Shown here: positions 35,270-44,113 of the stretch, piece after piece
Numbering within the stretch: the first letter of the stretch is position 1
Layout of the letters: the number at the start of each line of letters is the position of its first letter
Assembly: GCF_021043375.1 (NCBI RefSeq)
Contig: NZ_JAJNDV010000007.1
Span: 1 to 64,000, forward strand
Direction of reading: 5' to 3'
DNA length: 64,000 nt
From: Sphingomonas sp. IC-56
GTDB taxonomy: Bacteria; Pseudomonadota; Alphaproteobacteria; Sphingomonadales; Sphingomonadaceae
Program-made: the position numbers and the translations under genes
The notes under the pieces: model-generated
Database searches by the model: none
The model's input: only the letters and a program-made list of their open reading frames with translations
What the model was told of the DNA's origin: nothing

Positions 35270-36478
35270 TTACATCGCCTCCAGCTTGAACGTGTCGGCG
35301 GAAGGCCCGGCAAGCTGGTTCTGCGACGCTCCTTCGGCCCGCGCGATATAGCCCTTCGACTTCTCGACTTCGTTGGACAGCGTGTTGACGGTGGTCTTCA
35401 TGCTGTCGAGCGCCTTCAGCTTGAAGGTGTCGATCGCGTCCATCGTGTCATAGATGTTCTGGAACGCACGCTGCAGCGTTTCGACCGGAATAGTCGCGCT
35501 CGCCGCCTGCTCGTGAATGGCGGCGGACTGGCTCTTGAGCAGCTTGCTGGTGGAGTCGATCAGACCGGCCGTGGTCGAGTTCAGCGCGGTGATCTGGTCG
35601 AGCACCAGCTTCTGGTTGGTCAGCGCCTGCGCCACCGTCACTGCCGTGCGCAGTGCCGACACGGTGGTGGTCGACGCGCGGTCGACACCCTTTACCAGCT
35701 CGACATTGTTCTTTTTGACGAGGTCGAGCGCCAGATAGCCCTGCACCGTGACGGCCATCTGGGTCAGCAGGTCCTGGGTGCGCTGGCGGACATAGAAGAG
35801 TGCAGTCTCGCGGATCGCCTTGGCCTTGGCGGGATCGGTGTGGTCCAGCTCATTGGCCTTGTCTTCCAGCCGGCTGTCCATCGCCTTGGACAGGTAGATC
35901 ATCTGCTCCAACCGGCCCATCGCGTTCCACAGATTGGCCCGCTCGGTGTCGATGGCGGCATTGTCCATCAACAGCTCGTCCTTGCCATTGGCCAGGCTCT
36001 TGAGGATCGCGTTGATGTGGCCCTGCGACGACTGGTATTTGTGGAAATACTTCTTGAAGCCGCCCGACCCGAAAATGCGGTCCAGGAAGCCGCCCTTGCC
36101 GCCGATCAGCTTGCCGTTCTTGCTGGGATCGAGGTCCTCGACCTGACGGCGAAGCGCGATCAGGTCGGTGCCGACGCCGCCCTCGGCGTCCATTGCCTTG
36201 ACCGGACGGTCGAGGAAGCGGTTAGACTGGCCCGCGGCTTCACGGATTTCCTTCTGGCCCATTGCCGCGATCGCATCGACGCGCTTGCCGAATTCGGGCG
36301 AGTTCACGTCCTGCGCGACCAGATCATCGATGAAGCCGTCGACGCGCTTTTCCAGCTCGCTCTTCTTGCCCTCGTCGACCGGTACCAGGCCAGCGGCCTT
36401 TTCGGGCGCCACGGTCGGCACGGGGTCCGGCGGGGTGAGTACCAGACCCTGTTCCGCCACCGCAGTTTCACTCGCCAT
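35270..36478 (-). CDS. telA: Toxic anion resistance protein TelA
   Basis: A 402-aa, almost wholly helical TelA-family protein. Conserved blocks are SQGHINAILKSLANGKDEL and LFYVRQRTQDLLTQMAVTVQGYLALD. The family was named for tellurite resistance but is broadly distributed, and its biochemical role is unclear. It is the first gene of a two-gene unit with the XpaC-like protein. GGAGGG stands just before its ATG, and a good promoter match is present 27 bases upstream. Confidence 0.9.
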   Translation of the reverse strand: MASETAVAEQGLVLTPPDPVPTVAPEKAAGLVPVDEGKKSELEKRVDGFIDDLVAQDVNSPEFGKRVDAIAAMGQKEIREAAGQSNRFLDRPVKAMDAEGGVGTDLIALRRQVEDLDPSKNGKLIGGKGGFLDRIFGSGGFKKYFHKYQSSQGHINAILKSLANGKDELLMDNAAIDTERANLWNAMGRLEQMIYLSKAMDSRLEDKANELDHTDPAKAKAIRETALFYVRQRTQDLLTQMAVTVQGYLALDLVKKNNVELVKGVDRASTTTVSALRTAVTVAQALTNQKLVLDQITALNSTTAGLIDSTSKLLKSQSAAIHEQAASATIPVETLQRAFQNIYDTMDAIDTFKLKALDSMKTTVNTLSNEVEKSKGYIARAEGASQNQLAGPSADTFKLEAM

Positions 36479-36504
36479 GCATTCCCTCCAACGCTGTGGC
36501 GCCC

Positions 36505-36533
36505 GTCATACGAACATTGCCGCAGCGATCCAA
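36505..36533 (-). promoter_or_regulatory. Promoter for telA
   Basis: On the minus strand, TTGGAT (36528-36533) and TATGAC (36505-36510) are separated by exactly 17 bases. The -10 element is 26 bases from the telA ATG, leaving a short leader. Both hexamers match the sigma-70 consensus at four of six or five of six positions. Confidence 0.6.
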
Positions 36534-36575
36534 GTGTATGATGTTGTCATTACACCTTGGCGGCGCAAGAGGGCG

Positions 36576-37145
36576 TCAGCCCGCCCGTCCGGCCCTCAGC
36601 GTCCGGCCCCACCAGCCGATCTCGTCGAACAGGTGATCCAGCCACTTCACGTCGCGCTCGTCGCCGGTGAAGGCACCATCCTTCACCTTCCCCCACACGC
36701 CCATGATGTGCACCGAAGCCTCAAGCGGTGCCATGCGCAGCTCGCGGGCGATGGCGGTCAGCTGCTCTATCGACCGCGCACCGCCATTGCCGCCATAGCC
36801 GACAAAGCTCACCGGTTTGCGGTGCCATTCGGCATAAACGAAATCGAGTGCATTCTTGAGCACCGCGGGCGGCCCGTGGTTGTACTCGGGAGCTATCAGC
36901 ACATAGCCATCTGCGCTCGCTATCTTGTCGGCCCAGCGCTGTTGCAGCGGATCCTGGTAGTTCCCCTTCGCCGGCGCGTCGGCATAGGGATAGAAGGGCA
37001 GCGCCCATTCCTTGAGGTCCACCATCTCGCAGGCGAGTTCGGGGCGCGCGGCGGCCTCCTCCAACACCCAGCGGCCGACGGGTTCGGCCATCCGGCCCTC
37101 CCGCACCGAGCCGAGGATCACGAGGATGTTGAGCGGTTCGGCCAT
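36576..37145 (-). CDS. NAD(P)H-dependent FMN reductase
   Basis: A 189-aa flavodoxin-fold reductase. The FMN phosphate loop is LGSVREGRMAEPVG, and the flavin-binding segment is APEYNHGPPAVLKNALDF. These fit the NADPH-dependent FMN reductase family, which includes azo- and chromate-reductase-type enzymes. The ATG at 37145 was preferred over 37205 because the former has AGGACAGG nearby and starts directly at the fold. It is probably cytosolic and monocistronic; telA begins 97 bases further along. Confidence 0.9.
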   Translation of the reverse strand: MAEPLNILVILGSVREGRMAEPVGRWVLEEAAARPELACEMVDLKEWALPFYPYADAPAKGNYQDPLQQRWADKIASADGYVLIAPEYNHGPPAVLKNALDFVYAEWHRKPVSFVGYGGNGGARSIEQLTAIARELRMAPLEASVHIMGVWGKVKDGAFTGDERDVKWLDHLFDEIGWWGRTLRAGRAG

Positions 37146-37275
37146 GGCCTGTCCTATTCGAGAACGGGTTTCGCGAAGTGCTGACGCCCGCGCGAAGCAG
37201 AACACATACTAGACCGGGCTTCCCGCGATGCACAATTTCCTGTAGGGGCGCGCGAACTCTTCTCAGGAAACAGAC

Positions 37276-39120
37276 ATGAATCTCCGCAACGTGGCGATCA
37301 TCGCCCACGTCGATCACGGCAAGACCACGCTCGTCGACCAGCTTTTCCGCCAGTCCGGTACCTTCCGCGACAACCAGCGCGTCGAAGAGCGGGCGATGGA
37401 CTCGAACGACCTCGAAAAGGAGCGCGGGATCACCATTCTCGCCAAGCCGACTTCGGTCGACTGGACTCCGCCGGGCGCGAGCGAGAGCATCCGCATCAAC
37501 ATCGTCGACACCCCCGGCCACGCCGACTTCGGTGGCGAGGTGGAGCGCATCCTGTCGATGGTCGACGGCGTCGTCCTGCTGGTCGATTCGTCGGAAGGCG
37601 CGATGCCGCAGACGAAGTTCGTGACCGGCAAGGCGCTGGCGCTCGGCCTCAAGCCGATCGTGGTCGTCAACAAGGTCGACCGTGCCGACGCACGCATCCA
37701 GGAAGTTCTGGACGAAGTGTTTGACCTGTTCGTGTCGCTGGACGCCAATGACGAGCAGCTCGACTTCCCGGTGCTCTACGCCTCGGGCCGCAACGGCTAT
37801 GCCTCGACCGACATGGACGCGCGCGAAGGCACGCTGATCCCGATGTTCGAGACCATCGTCAGCCACGTGCCGGCGCCCAAGGTCGAAGTCGAGGACGTGC
37901 CCTTCACCTTCCTGGTGACGCTGCTCGACCGCGACAACTTCCTGGGCCGTATCCTCACCGGCCGCGTCAATTCGGGCACGGTGAAGCTGAACCAGCCGAT
38001 TCACGCGCTGGATAATGATGGCAAGATCATCGAAACCGGCCGCGCGTCCAAGATCCTGTCGTTCCGCGGCCTGGATCGCGTGCCGGTGGACGAGGCCAAG
38101 GCAGGCGACATCATCTCGCTCGCCGGTCTGGCCGTGGCCACCGTGTCGAACACGATTTGCGACACGTCGGTCAGCGAGCCGCTGCACGCGCAGCCGATCG
38201 ATCCCCCCACGCTGTCGATGCGCTTTGCCGTGAACGATTCGCCAATGGCGGGCCGTGAAGGCACCAAGGTGACGTCGCGCATGATCCGCGACCGCCTGTT
38301 CCGCGAAGCCGAATCCAACGTCGCCGTGAAGGTGACCGAGGCGTCGGACCGCGACAGCTTCGAAGTTGCCGGTCGCGGCGAGCTTCAGCTGGGCGTGCTG
38401 ATCGAGACGATGCGCCGCGAAGGCTTCGAGCTGGGCATCAGCCGCCCGCGCGTGCTGTTCGGCGAGGATGAGGACGGCAAGAAGACCGAGCCGTACGAAA
38501 CCGTCATCATCGACGTGGACGAGGAATATTCGGGCACGGTCGTCGAGAAGATGAACCTGCGCAAGGCCGAGATGACCGACATGCGTCCCTCAGGCGGCGG
38601 CAAGACCCGCATCACCTTCTCCGCGCCGTCGCGCGGCATGATCGGCTATCATGGCGAGTTCCTGTCGGACACCCGCGGCACCGGCATCATGAACCGGCTG
38701 TTCGAGAAGTATGGCCCGCACAAGGGCAACATCGAAGGCCGCAAGAACGGCGTGCTGATCTCGAACGGCAATGGCGAAGCGCAGTCCTACGCACTGGGTC
38801 CGCTCGAAGAGCGCGGCATCCTGTTCGTCGGCCATGGCGAAGCGCTGTACGAAGGCATGATCATCGGCGAGAACGCCAAGACGGAAGACCTTGAGGTCAA
38901 CCCGATGAAGGCGAAGCAGCTGACCAACTTCCGCGCTTCGGGCGGCAAGGACGACGCCGTCCGCCTGACCCCGCCGAAGAAGATGACGCTGGAACAGGCC
39001 ATTGCATACATCGACGACGACGAGATGGTCGAAGTCACCCCGACCAAGATCCGCCTGCGCAAGCGCTTCCTCGACCCCAACGAGCGCAAACGCGCCAGCC
39101 GGGCGAAGAGCGCCGCCTGA
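37276..39120 (+). CDS. typA: Translational GTPase TypA/BipA
   Basis: A 614-aa ribosome-associated GTPase for stress and 50S assembly. The GTP-binding motifs are [15 protein letters not shown] (G1), RGITILAK (G2), [14 protein letters not shown] (G3) and [10 protein letters not shown] (G4). Domain II follows, then the EF-G-like domains III and V, and the BipA-specific C-terminal domain starting around [17 protein letters not shown]. The length is typical (~605-615). AGGAAACAG lies before the ATG. A clear terminator follows. It stands alone. Confidence 0.97.
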   Translation: MNLRNVAIIAHVDHGKTTLVDQLFRQSGTFRDNQRVEERAMDSNDLEKERGITILAKPTSVDWTPPGASESIRINIVDTPGHADFGGEVERILSMVDGVVLLVDSSEGAMPQTKFVTGKALALGLKPIVVVNKVDRADARIQEVLDEVFDLFVSLDANDEQLDFPVLYASGRNGYASTDMDAREGTLIPMFETIVSHVPAPKVEVEDVPFTFLVTLLDRDNFLGRILTGRVNSGTVKLNQPIHALDNDGKIIETGRASKILSFRGLDRVPVDEAKAGDIISLAGLAVATVSNTICDTSVSEPLHAQPIDPPTLSMRFAVNDSPMAGREGTKVTSRMIRDRLFREAESNVAVKVTEASDRDSFEVAGRGELQLGVLIETMRREGFELGISRPRVLFGEDEDGKKTEPYETVIIDVDEEYSGTVVEKMNLRKAEMTDMRPSGGGKTRITFSAPSRGMIGYHGEFLSDTRGTGIMNRLFEKYGPHKGNIEGRKNGVLISNGNGEAQSYALGPLEERGILFVGHGEALYEGMIIGENAKTEDLEVNPMKAKQLTNFRASGGKDDAVRLTPPKKMTLEQAIAYIDDDEMVEVTPTKIRLRKRFLDPNERKRASRAKSAA

Positions 39121-39146
39121 GGGTTGCGTCTGACTTGAGAATGCGA

Positions 39147-39176
39147 AAGGCGCCGGGGGAAACTCCGGCGCCTTTT
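39147..39176 (+). terminator. Rho-independent terminator after typA
   Basis: AAAGGCGCCGG and CCGGCGCCTTTT form an 11-bp stem around GGGAAACT, with a T-run at the end (CCTTTTGTTT). Confidence 0.93.
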
Positions 39177-39251
39177 GTTTGGCTCGCGCGCGAAGGTGCC
39201 GCTTGATGTGGTTAGTGGTCAGGGGCTGGAAGCGCGGCTAAGCGCGCTTGC

Positions 39252-40682
39252 GTGTTCCTTTCCCCAGCAGACCAGCCCGCATCCTCCCGCGCTCGGATCC
39301 ATACCCAGTCCGGAAGTCCGTATTTCGTCACTGGCGACGGCGCGCCCTGGGCGCCGATCGGCCACAATGACGCGATCACCTGGCCGGAACTCAGCCCGCT
39401 GTTCCGGCGCCGCGATCCCGCAGCGGTGGAACGGCACCTGGTGTCGCTACGGGACCACGGCGTCACCTGTATCCGGCTGATGCTCGAATATGCGCACGGC
39501 GAGCATCGCTATCTCGAGCGTCCGGCAGGCCAGTTCGCCCCGAACATGATACGCTTCTGGGACGACCTGTTCGCGCTTCTGGAAAAGATCGGTCTGCACG
39601 TCCTGCTGACGCCCTATGACACGTTCTTCATGTGGATCCGGTGGCGGCACCATCCGTATAATCGGGCGAATGGCGGCCCGTGCGCGAGCCGCGGGACCTG
39701 GCTGACCTGCCCCGAAACGCGCGACGCGATCAAGAACCGCCTGGCCTTTGCAAGCGACCGATGGGGTGGCAGCCCGGCACTGTTCGCCTGGGACCTGTGG
39801 AACGAGATCCACCCCGCGCATGGTGGCGACGATCCTGCCACGGCGGCCCGTTACCTCGACGATGTCGGCCCTTGGCTGCGTGCGCATGAGATCGAGCGGC
39901 GCGGCTACGCCAACCTCCAAACCGTTTCCGTGTTCGGTCCCGAATTGATCAAGCACCCCAAGCTGGTCGAGACGATCTTCCGCCACCCCGCGCTCGATTT
40001 CGCCAACACGCACTTATACGAACACGGCACCATCGACGCGCCGCGCGACACCGTAGCCCCGGCGCTGGCGGTGGCGCGCCTGATGCGAACGGCCGTCATC
40101 GAAGCGGGTACCGCCCGCCCGGTGTTCGATTCCGAACATGGACCGATCCACAGCTTCAAGGACAAGAAGCGGACGCTGCCGGAGCCGTTCGACGACGAAT
40201 ATTTTCGGCACATACAATGGGCGCACCTTGCGAGCGGCGGGGCGGGCGGTGGCATGCGGTGGCCCAATCGGCATCCGCATATACTCACCGCCGGTATGCG
40301 CGCGGCGCAGCGCCGCTTGGCCGAGTTCCTTCCCGTGGTCGACTGGACCCGGTTCAAGCGCCGCAATCTGTCGGATGAGATGACCTGCGACGATCCTGGC
40401 GTCGCCGTAGTCGGTTGTGGCGACGATGCGCAGGCGATCGCATGGCTGGTGCGGACCGACCAATTGTCCAAGCAGGGTATGGTGATCGAGCATGTCGGCG
40501 CTGCACCCGCCACCTTGCGCATTCCCGGCCTACAGGACGGCGTGTATTCCGCCCTGGCCTATGACACGCGCACGGGCGAGACCCGCGAGCTTCCGCCTTG
40601 TACCAGCGCAGGCGGCACGCTGCACGTCGCGACAGGCGCGGTCCGCAGCGACGTGATGATCGCGGTGCGTATGGCAGCATAG
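39252..40682 (+). CDS. Clan GH-A glycoside hydrolase (GH5-like)
   Basis: A 476-aa TIM-barrel glycosidase. The acid/base Glu is in FAWDLWNEIHP near residue 185, and the nucleophile Glu in PVFDSEHGPIH near residue 295, a clan GH-A arrangement close to cellulases and mannanases. A C-terminal beta domain (about residues 375-476) follows. No signal peptide is seen after the GTG at 39252, so it may act inside the cell on imported oligosaccharides, or its start may be wrong. The specificity is not determined. The fold and the two catalytic residues are clear; the family number is tentative. Confidence 0.82.
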   Translation: MFLSPADQPASSRARIHTQSGSPYFVTGDGAPWAPIGHNDAITWPELSPLFRRRDPAAVERHLVSLRDHGVTCIRLMLEYAHGEHRYLERPAGQFAPNMIRFWDDLFALLEKIGLHVLLTPYDTFFMWIRWRHHPYNRANGGPCASRGTWLTCPETRDAIKNRLAFASDRWGGSPALFAWDLWNEIHPAHGGDDPATAARYLDDVGPWLRAHEIERRGYANLQTVSVFGPELIKHPKLVETIFRHPALDFANTHLYEHGTIDAPRDTVAPALAVARLMRTAVIEAGTARPVFDSEHGPIHSFKDKKRTLPEPFDDEYFRHIQWAHLASGGAGGGMRWPNRHPHILTAGMRAAQRRLAEFLPVVDWTRFKRRNLSDEMTCDDPGVAVVGCGDDAQAIAWLVRTDQLSKQGMVIEHVGAAPATLRIPGLQDGVYSALAYDTRTGETRELPPCTSAGGTLHVATGAVRSDVMIAVRMAA

Positions 40683-40816
40683 ATCAGGATCGCGCTATCG
40701 CTGAGCCGCAGGGCAATTCGCAACCAGCCGCGCCAATCATGGGCATTGCTGTCTGCCCTTTGGGAAGTGCCGTCCATCCCGCTATGGGTGAGCAAAGCCA
40801 CGATTGAGGGTGCCTG

Positions 40817-41074
40817 ATGTCTGAAGACTATGCGAGCGGCCAACGCGATGGCTTGCGGCTGGCGCTGGCGATCCTGGCTGCGGAGGAGGCCAAATGGGCG
40901 GCCTTGCTCGGCGAAAGCCCATCCTGGCGGACTAATGCCACGCGTGAGGTGCGGCACAAGACCCTGCAGGTCGCGCAGAAGCGCGTGCAAACGGCATTAA
41001 ACCGCCTGCTCCCCAAAGAGGCGGAAACCACGAACGAAGAACTGACCTCCGCGCTTGATCGGCTTGGCCTTTAG
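40817..41074 (+). CDS. Hypothetical protein, small and helical
   Basis: An 85-aa, helical, highly charged protein (SGQRDGLRLALAILAAEEAKWAALL at the start, then AQKRVQTALNRLL). I recognise no domain. It has no signal peptide or membrane helix. A ribosome-site-like GAGGG is present just upstream. The gene lies between the glycosidase and the convergent EVE-domain gene, with 134 bases before it that contain nothing I can identify. Confidence 0.55.
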   Translation: MSEDYASGQRDGLRLALAILAAEEAKWAALLGESPSWRTNATREVRHKTLQVAQKRVQTALNRLLPKEAETTNEELTSALDRLGL

Positions 41075-41119
41075 ATCTGCTCGCAACGATCACGCGACGG
41101 GGGCTGGCCTAGAGCGCGA

Positions 41120-41521
41120 TCAGCCTTCCGACATCTCCAGCAGCACCGCCCATTCCTCCGGCCGCACCGGCGTGACGCTCAGCCGCGACTGGCGGATCAT
41201 CTCCAGGTTGGCGAGGCGCGGCTCGGCCTTGATGTCGGGCAGGGGCACCGGCTTTGCCAGTTTGCGCACCGGCTTCACTTCCACGCTCGCCCATTTGCCG
41301 TCTTCGCCATCGGGCTGCCAGGCGCGGGTGATCTCCATGATGCCCACCGCGGCCTTCTGGATATTCGAATGGTAGAAGATCGCCTGGTCGCCGGGCTGCA
41401 TCTCCTTAAGGAAATTGCGCGCGGTGTAGTTGCGCACCCCATTCCATTCGGTCGCACCGTCTTGGATCAGGTGGTCCCAGCCATAGACATCGGGTTCGGA
41501 GCGGAGGAGCCAATACGCCAT
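41120..41521 (-). CDS. EVE domain-containing protein
   Basis: A 133-aa protein made of a single EVE domain, a PUA-like fold. Blocks are YWLLRSEPDVYGWDHL near the start, GVRNYTARNFL, and GDQAIFYHSN. EVE proteins bind modified bases in DNA or RNA. Stand-alone forms of this length occur in many Alphaproteobacteria, with no settled cellular role. The ATG at 41521 gives the family's typical MAYWLLRSEP start, so the open frame beyond it is not used. Confidence 0.92.
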   Translation of the reverse strand: MAYWLLRSEPDVYGWDHLIQDGATEWNGVRNYTARNFLKEMQPGDQAIFYHSNIQKAAVGIMEITRAWQPDGEDGKWASVEVKPVRKLAKPVPLPDIKAEPRLANLEMIRQSRLSVTPVRPEEWAVLLEMSEG

Positions 41522-41658
41522 GCGCGCTCGATAACCGGCTAAACCGAGGGTGAACAACCGATTTCGAACGGGTTCAGCCGCAACGCGTTATTGCCCCTGC
41601 TATCGGCGCAGGCTCCGTCGCTCCGCGAGTCCCGCGCGTGCATCAAGAGGAGGCGTTC

Positions 41659-42024
41659 ATGACCAATCTTGTGAAGAAGGCGGTGCTTGGCGGCGTTCTC
41701 GGCGCGACGGTCTTGACCGGCATGGCGCCGGTCGCCGAGGCGCAGCGCTATCGCCATTATCATCGCGACCGTGACAATGGCGGGGCCGCGCTCGTCGCCG
41801 GCATCGCCGGGCTGGCGATCGGCGCGGCGCTGGCCAGCGACCGCGGCTATGACCGGCGCTACGATTATGACCGGCGCTTCTACCGCACCCGCGGCTATTA
41901 TCCGGTCGACGGCTATTATTACCGCGATCATTATCGGCGCTATCGCGGCTGGGAGCGGTGCGGCGTGCGCCGGATGTACGATCCCTATCTCGGGCACCCG
42001 GTGCGGGTGCGCTACTGCCGCTGA
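41659..42024 (+). CDS. Small secreted Tyr/Arg-rich protein
   Basis: A 121-aa protein with a signal peptide (MTNLVKKAVLGGVLGATVL, cleaved near AEA-QR). It has a short glycine-zipper-like hydrophobic stretch (AALVAGIAGLAIGAALAS) and a C-terminus dense in Tyr and Arg (RGYDRRYDYDRRFYRTRGYY), ending with two Cys. This resembles BA14K-like envelope proteins, without a decisive match. AGGAGG precedes the ATG, so expression is likely strong. It is probably periplasmic or outer-membrane associated. Confidence 0.7.
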   Translation: MTNLVKKAVLGGVLGATVLTGMAPVAEAQRYRHYHRDRDNGGAALVAGIAGLAIGAALASDRGYDRRYDYDRRFYRTRGYYPVDGYYYRDHYRRYRGWERCGVRRMYDPYLGHPVRVRYCR

Positions 42025-42047
42025 GGCGGCGAGCGGACGACATGGCG

Positions 42048-42086
42048 GGGCGGCGCGGGCAAAGGCTCGCGCCGCCCTCTTCGTTT
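42048..42086 (+). terminator. Hairpin terminator
   Basis: GGGCGGCGCG and CGCGCCGCCC form a 10-bp stem around GGCAAAGGCT, followed by TCTTCGTTT. It sits after the small secreted protein and before the flavoprotein gene. Confidence 0.75.
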
Positions 42087-42114
42087 GCGCGGATGTGCAG
42101 CTACACTGGAGGGC

Positions 42115-43761
42115 ATGCACAGCGATTCGCCTGACCCCGTAGACGCGGCCGATCCCTATGCCCGCGAGGCGCAGACCTTTCCGGCCCTGTCGGCGGAGAT
42201 GACCGAGCGCATCGCCGGCTTTGGAGCCGAGGAAGCAGTGGCGGAAGGGGCGTTCCTCTTTCGCCGGGGGGACCGCAGCGTCGACTTCTTCCTGTGCCTG
42301 GCAGGTGGCATCGAAATACTTGACCATGACGTGCAAGGTGCCGAACACGTCGTCCATCGTCACGCGGCCGGGCAGTTCACGGGCGAGCTCGATCTGTTCA
42401 ACGACCGCACCATCCTGGTGAGCGCGCGGGCGCTGCCGGGCACGCGGGTGATACGCGTTGGGCGTGCCGACTTTCGCCGGCTGATCACGGCCGAGCCCGA
42501 CATTGGCGAGATCGTGATGCGCGCGTTCATCCTGCGCCGCGTCGGCATGCTGCTCCATGGCGAGGCCGGCGTCGCGCTGGTCGGCCCCGGACACATGGCC
42601 GATACCGCTCGGCTGGAGACCTTTCTCTCGCGCAATGCGCTCCCGCATCGCCGCATCGATACCGAACAGGACGCTGACGCCGCCGGGTTCCTGGAATGCT
42701 TCGCGCTGCGCCATGCCGACCTGCCGGTGGTGGTGGCGGACGGACAGGTGCTGCGCCGTCCCTCCAATGCGCAGCTGGCCGACGCGCTCGGCCTGACCAG
42801 CGCGATCGATCCCGGGCATGTCCATGACGTGGCGGTGGTTGGCGCCGGGCCCGCGGGATTGGCCGCGGCGGTCTATGCCGCGTCGGAGGGGCTCGACACG
42901 ATCGTGATCGAATCAGTGGCGCCGGGCGGGCAGGCGGGAACAAGCTCCAAGATCGAGAACTATCTCGGCTTCCCCACCGGCATCTCGGGCCAGGCGCTGG
43001 CCGGGCGCGCCCAGGTCCAGGCGCAGAAGTTCGGCGCTCGGCTGCTGGTGTCGCGGTCGGTGGCCGGGATCGACTGTGAGACCCACCCCTTTCGTCTGCA
43101 GCTCGACGACGGCGCCAGCATCCAGGCGCGTTCGGTGGTGGTCGCGACCGGTGCGCGGTACCGCAAGCTCGATCTGCCGCGCTATGCCGAGCTGGAAGGC
43201 AACGGCATCTATTATGCCGCAACTGCGATGGAGGCCGGTCTGTGCGCGTCGCAGCCGGTGGTGGTGGTTGGCGGCGGCAACTCGGCGGGGCAGGCGGCGA
43301 TCTACCTTTCTCAGACGGCCGGGCACGTTCATATCCTGGTGCGCGGGCCCGGGCTCGCCGCGACCATGTCGAGCTACCTGATCGACCGCATCGAAGCATC
43401 GGATCGCATCACGCTCCACCCCTATACCGAAGTGACCGAGCTGGAGGGGGAGGGCCATCTGCGTGCGCTGCGCTGGACGAACCGGCAGAGTGGCGCACCC
43501 CAGCGCCAGGAGGTCGGTGCACTGTTCGTGATGATCGGCGCCGAACCCAACACGGAATGGCTCAACGGCTGCATCGACCTGGATCCCGCAGGATTCGTGC
43601 GCACCAGCGAGGGGCACACGCTGTTCTGCTCGACCCATCCCGGCATCTTCGCGGTGGGCGATGTGCGCGCCGGATCGGTGAAGCGCGTCGCGTCGGGGGT
43701 CGGTGAGGGATCGGTGGTGGTATCGGCGCTGCACCGTTACCTTGAAAGCCTGCGCCAATGA
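42115..43761 (+). CDS. cNMP-binding domain flavoprotein, thioredoxin reductase-like
   Basis: A 548-aa fusion. Residues about 20-135 form a cyclic-nucleotide-binding-like domain (FLFRRGDRSVDFFLCLAGG). Residues about 140-215 resemble a thioredoxin-like spacer. From about 235 to the end is a thioredoxin reductase fold with FAD (VGAGPAGLAAAVYAASEG) and NAD(P)H (VVVGGGNSAGQAAIYL) sites. The CxxC of true thioredoxin reductase is missing; the corresponding segment reads YYAATAMEAGLCASQP. It is therefore a flavin oxidoreductase or sensor of unknown partner. The ATG at 42115 was chosen over a TTG at 42085; GGAGG lies only 2 bases upstream, an unusually short spacing. Confidence 0.85.
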   Translation: MHSDSPDPVDAADPYAREAQTFPALSAEMTERIAGFGAEEAVAEGAFLFRRGDRSVDFFLCLAGGIEILDHDVQGAEHVVHRHAAGQFTGELDLFNDRTILVSARALPGTRVIRVGRADFRRLITAEPDIGEIVMRAFILRRVGMLLHGEAGVALVGPGHMADTARLETFLSRNALPHRRIDTEQDADAAGFLECFALRHADLPVVVADGQVLRRPSNAQLADALGLTSAIDPGHVHDVAVVGAGPAGLAAAVYAASEGLDTIVIESVAPGGQAGTSSKIENYLGFPTGISGQALAGRAQVQAQKFGARLLVSRSVAGIDCETHPFRLQLDDGASIQARSVVVATGARYRKLDLPRYAELEGNGIYYAATAMEAGLCASQPVVVVGGGNSAGQAAIYLSQTAGHVHILVRGPGLAATMSSYLIDRIEASDRITLHPYTEVTELEGEGHLRALRWTNRQSGAPQRQEVGALFVMIGAEPNTEWLNGCIDLDPAGFVRTSEGHTLFCSTHPGIFAVGDVRAGSVKRVASGVGEGSVVVSALHRYLESLRQ

Positions 43762-43777
43762 CGGCAAAGGCGAGGCC

Positions 43778-44062
43778 ATGAGCGACACCCCTCCCGACCG
43801 CCTGTCGGTCAATCCGCAGAGCCCGCACTTCAACCAGCAGGTGCTGGAGCGCGGCATCGGCATCCGCTTCAAGGGCCAGCAGCGCCACGACGTCGAGGAA
43901 TACAGCATTTCCGAAGGCTGGATCCGCGTCGGCCTGGGCAAGAAGGTCGACCGCAAGGGTCAGCCGCTGACGATCAAGCTGGTCGGTCCGGTCGAAGCAT
44001 GGTTCGAGCGGCCGGCAGAAGGTGAGTCGCAGGACGCGGCGCAGGACGAAGCCGAGGGCTGA
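43778..44062 (+). CDS. DUF3297 family protein
   Basis: A 94-aa protein of the DUF3297 family, small and conserved in Alphaproteobacteria. Key blocks are RLSVNPQSPHFNQQVLERG and YSISEGWIRVGLGKKVDRKG. It has no signal peptide or membrane helix; the tail is acidic (ESQDAAQDEAEG). Function is unknown. It lies 16 bases after the flavoprotein stop and probably shares its transcript. The ATG at 43778 follows GGCGAGGCC. Confidence 0.88.
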   Translation: MSDTPPDRLSVNPQSPHFNQQVLERGIGIRFKGQQRHDVEEYSISEGWIRVGLGKKVDRKGQPLTIKLVGPVEAWFERPAEGESQDAAQDEAEG

Positions 44063-44073
44063 GCCCGTTGAAC

Positions 44074-44102
44074 TGTCACCCCGGCACCTGGCCGGGGCGA
44101 CA
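44074..44102. terminator. Hairpin between convergent genes, half family B repeat
   Basis: TGTCACCCCGGC and GCCGGGGCGACA pair around ACCTG. It is a truncated relative of the family B repeats and lies between convergent DUF3297 and LytTR regulator genes, probably ending both transcripts. Confidence 0.6.
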
Positions 44103-44113
44103 GCATCCAATTG

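Noticed and set aside
34967..36541. 524-codon plus-strand frame opposite telA
   Set aside because: Shadow of TelA and XpaC-like genes; no ribosome site or motif.
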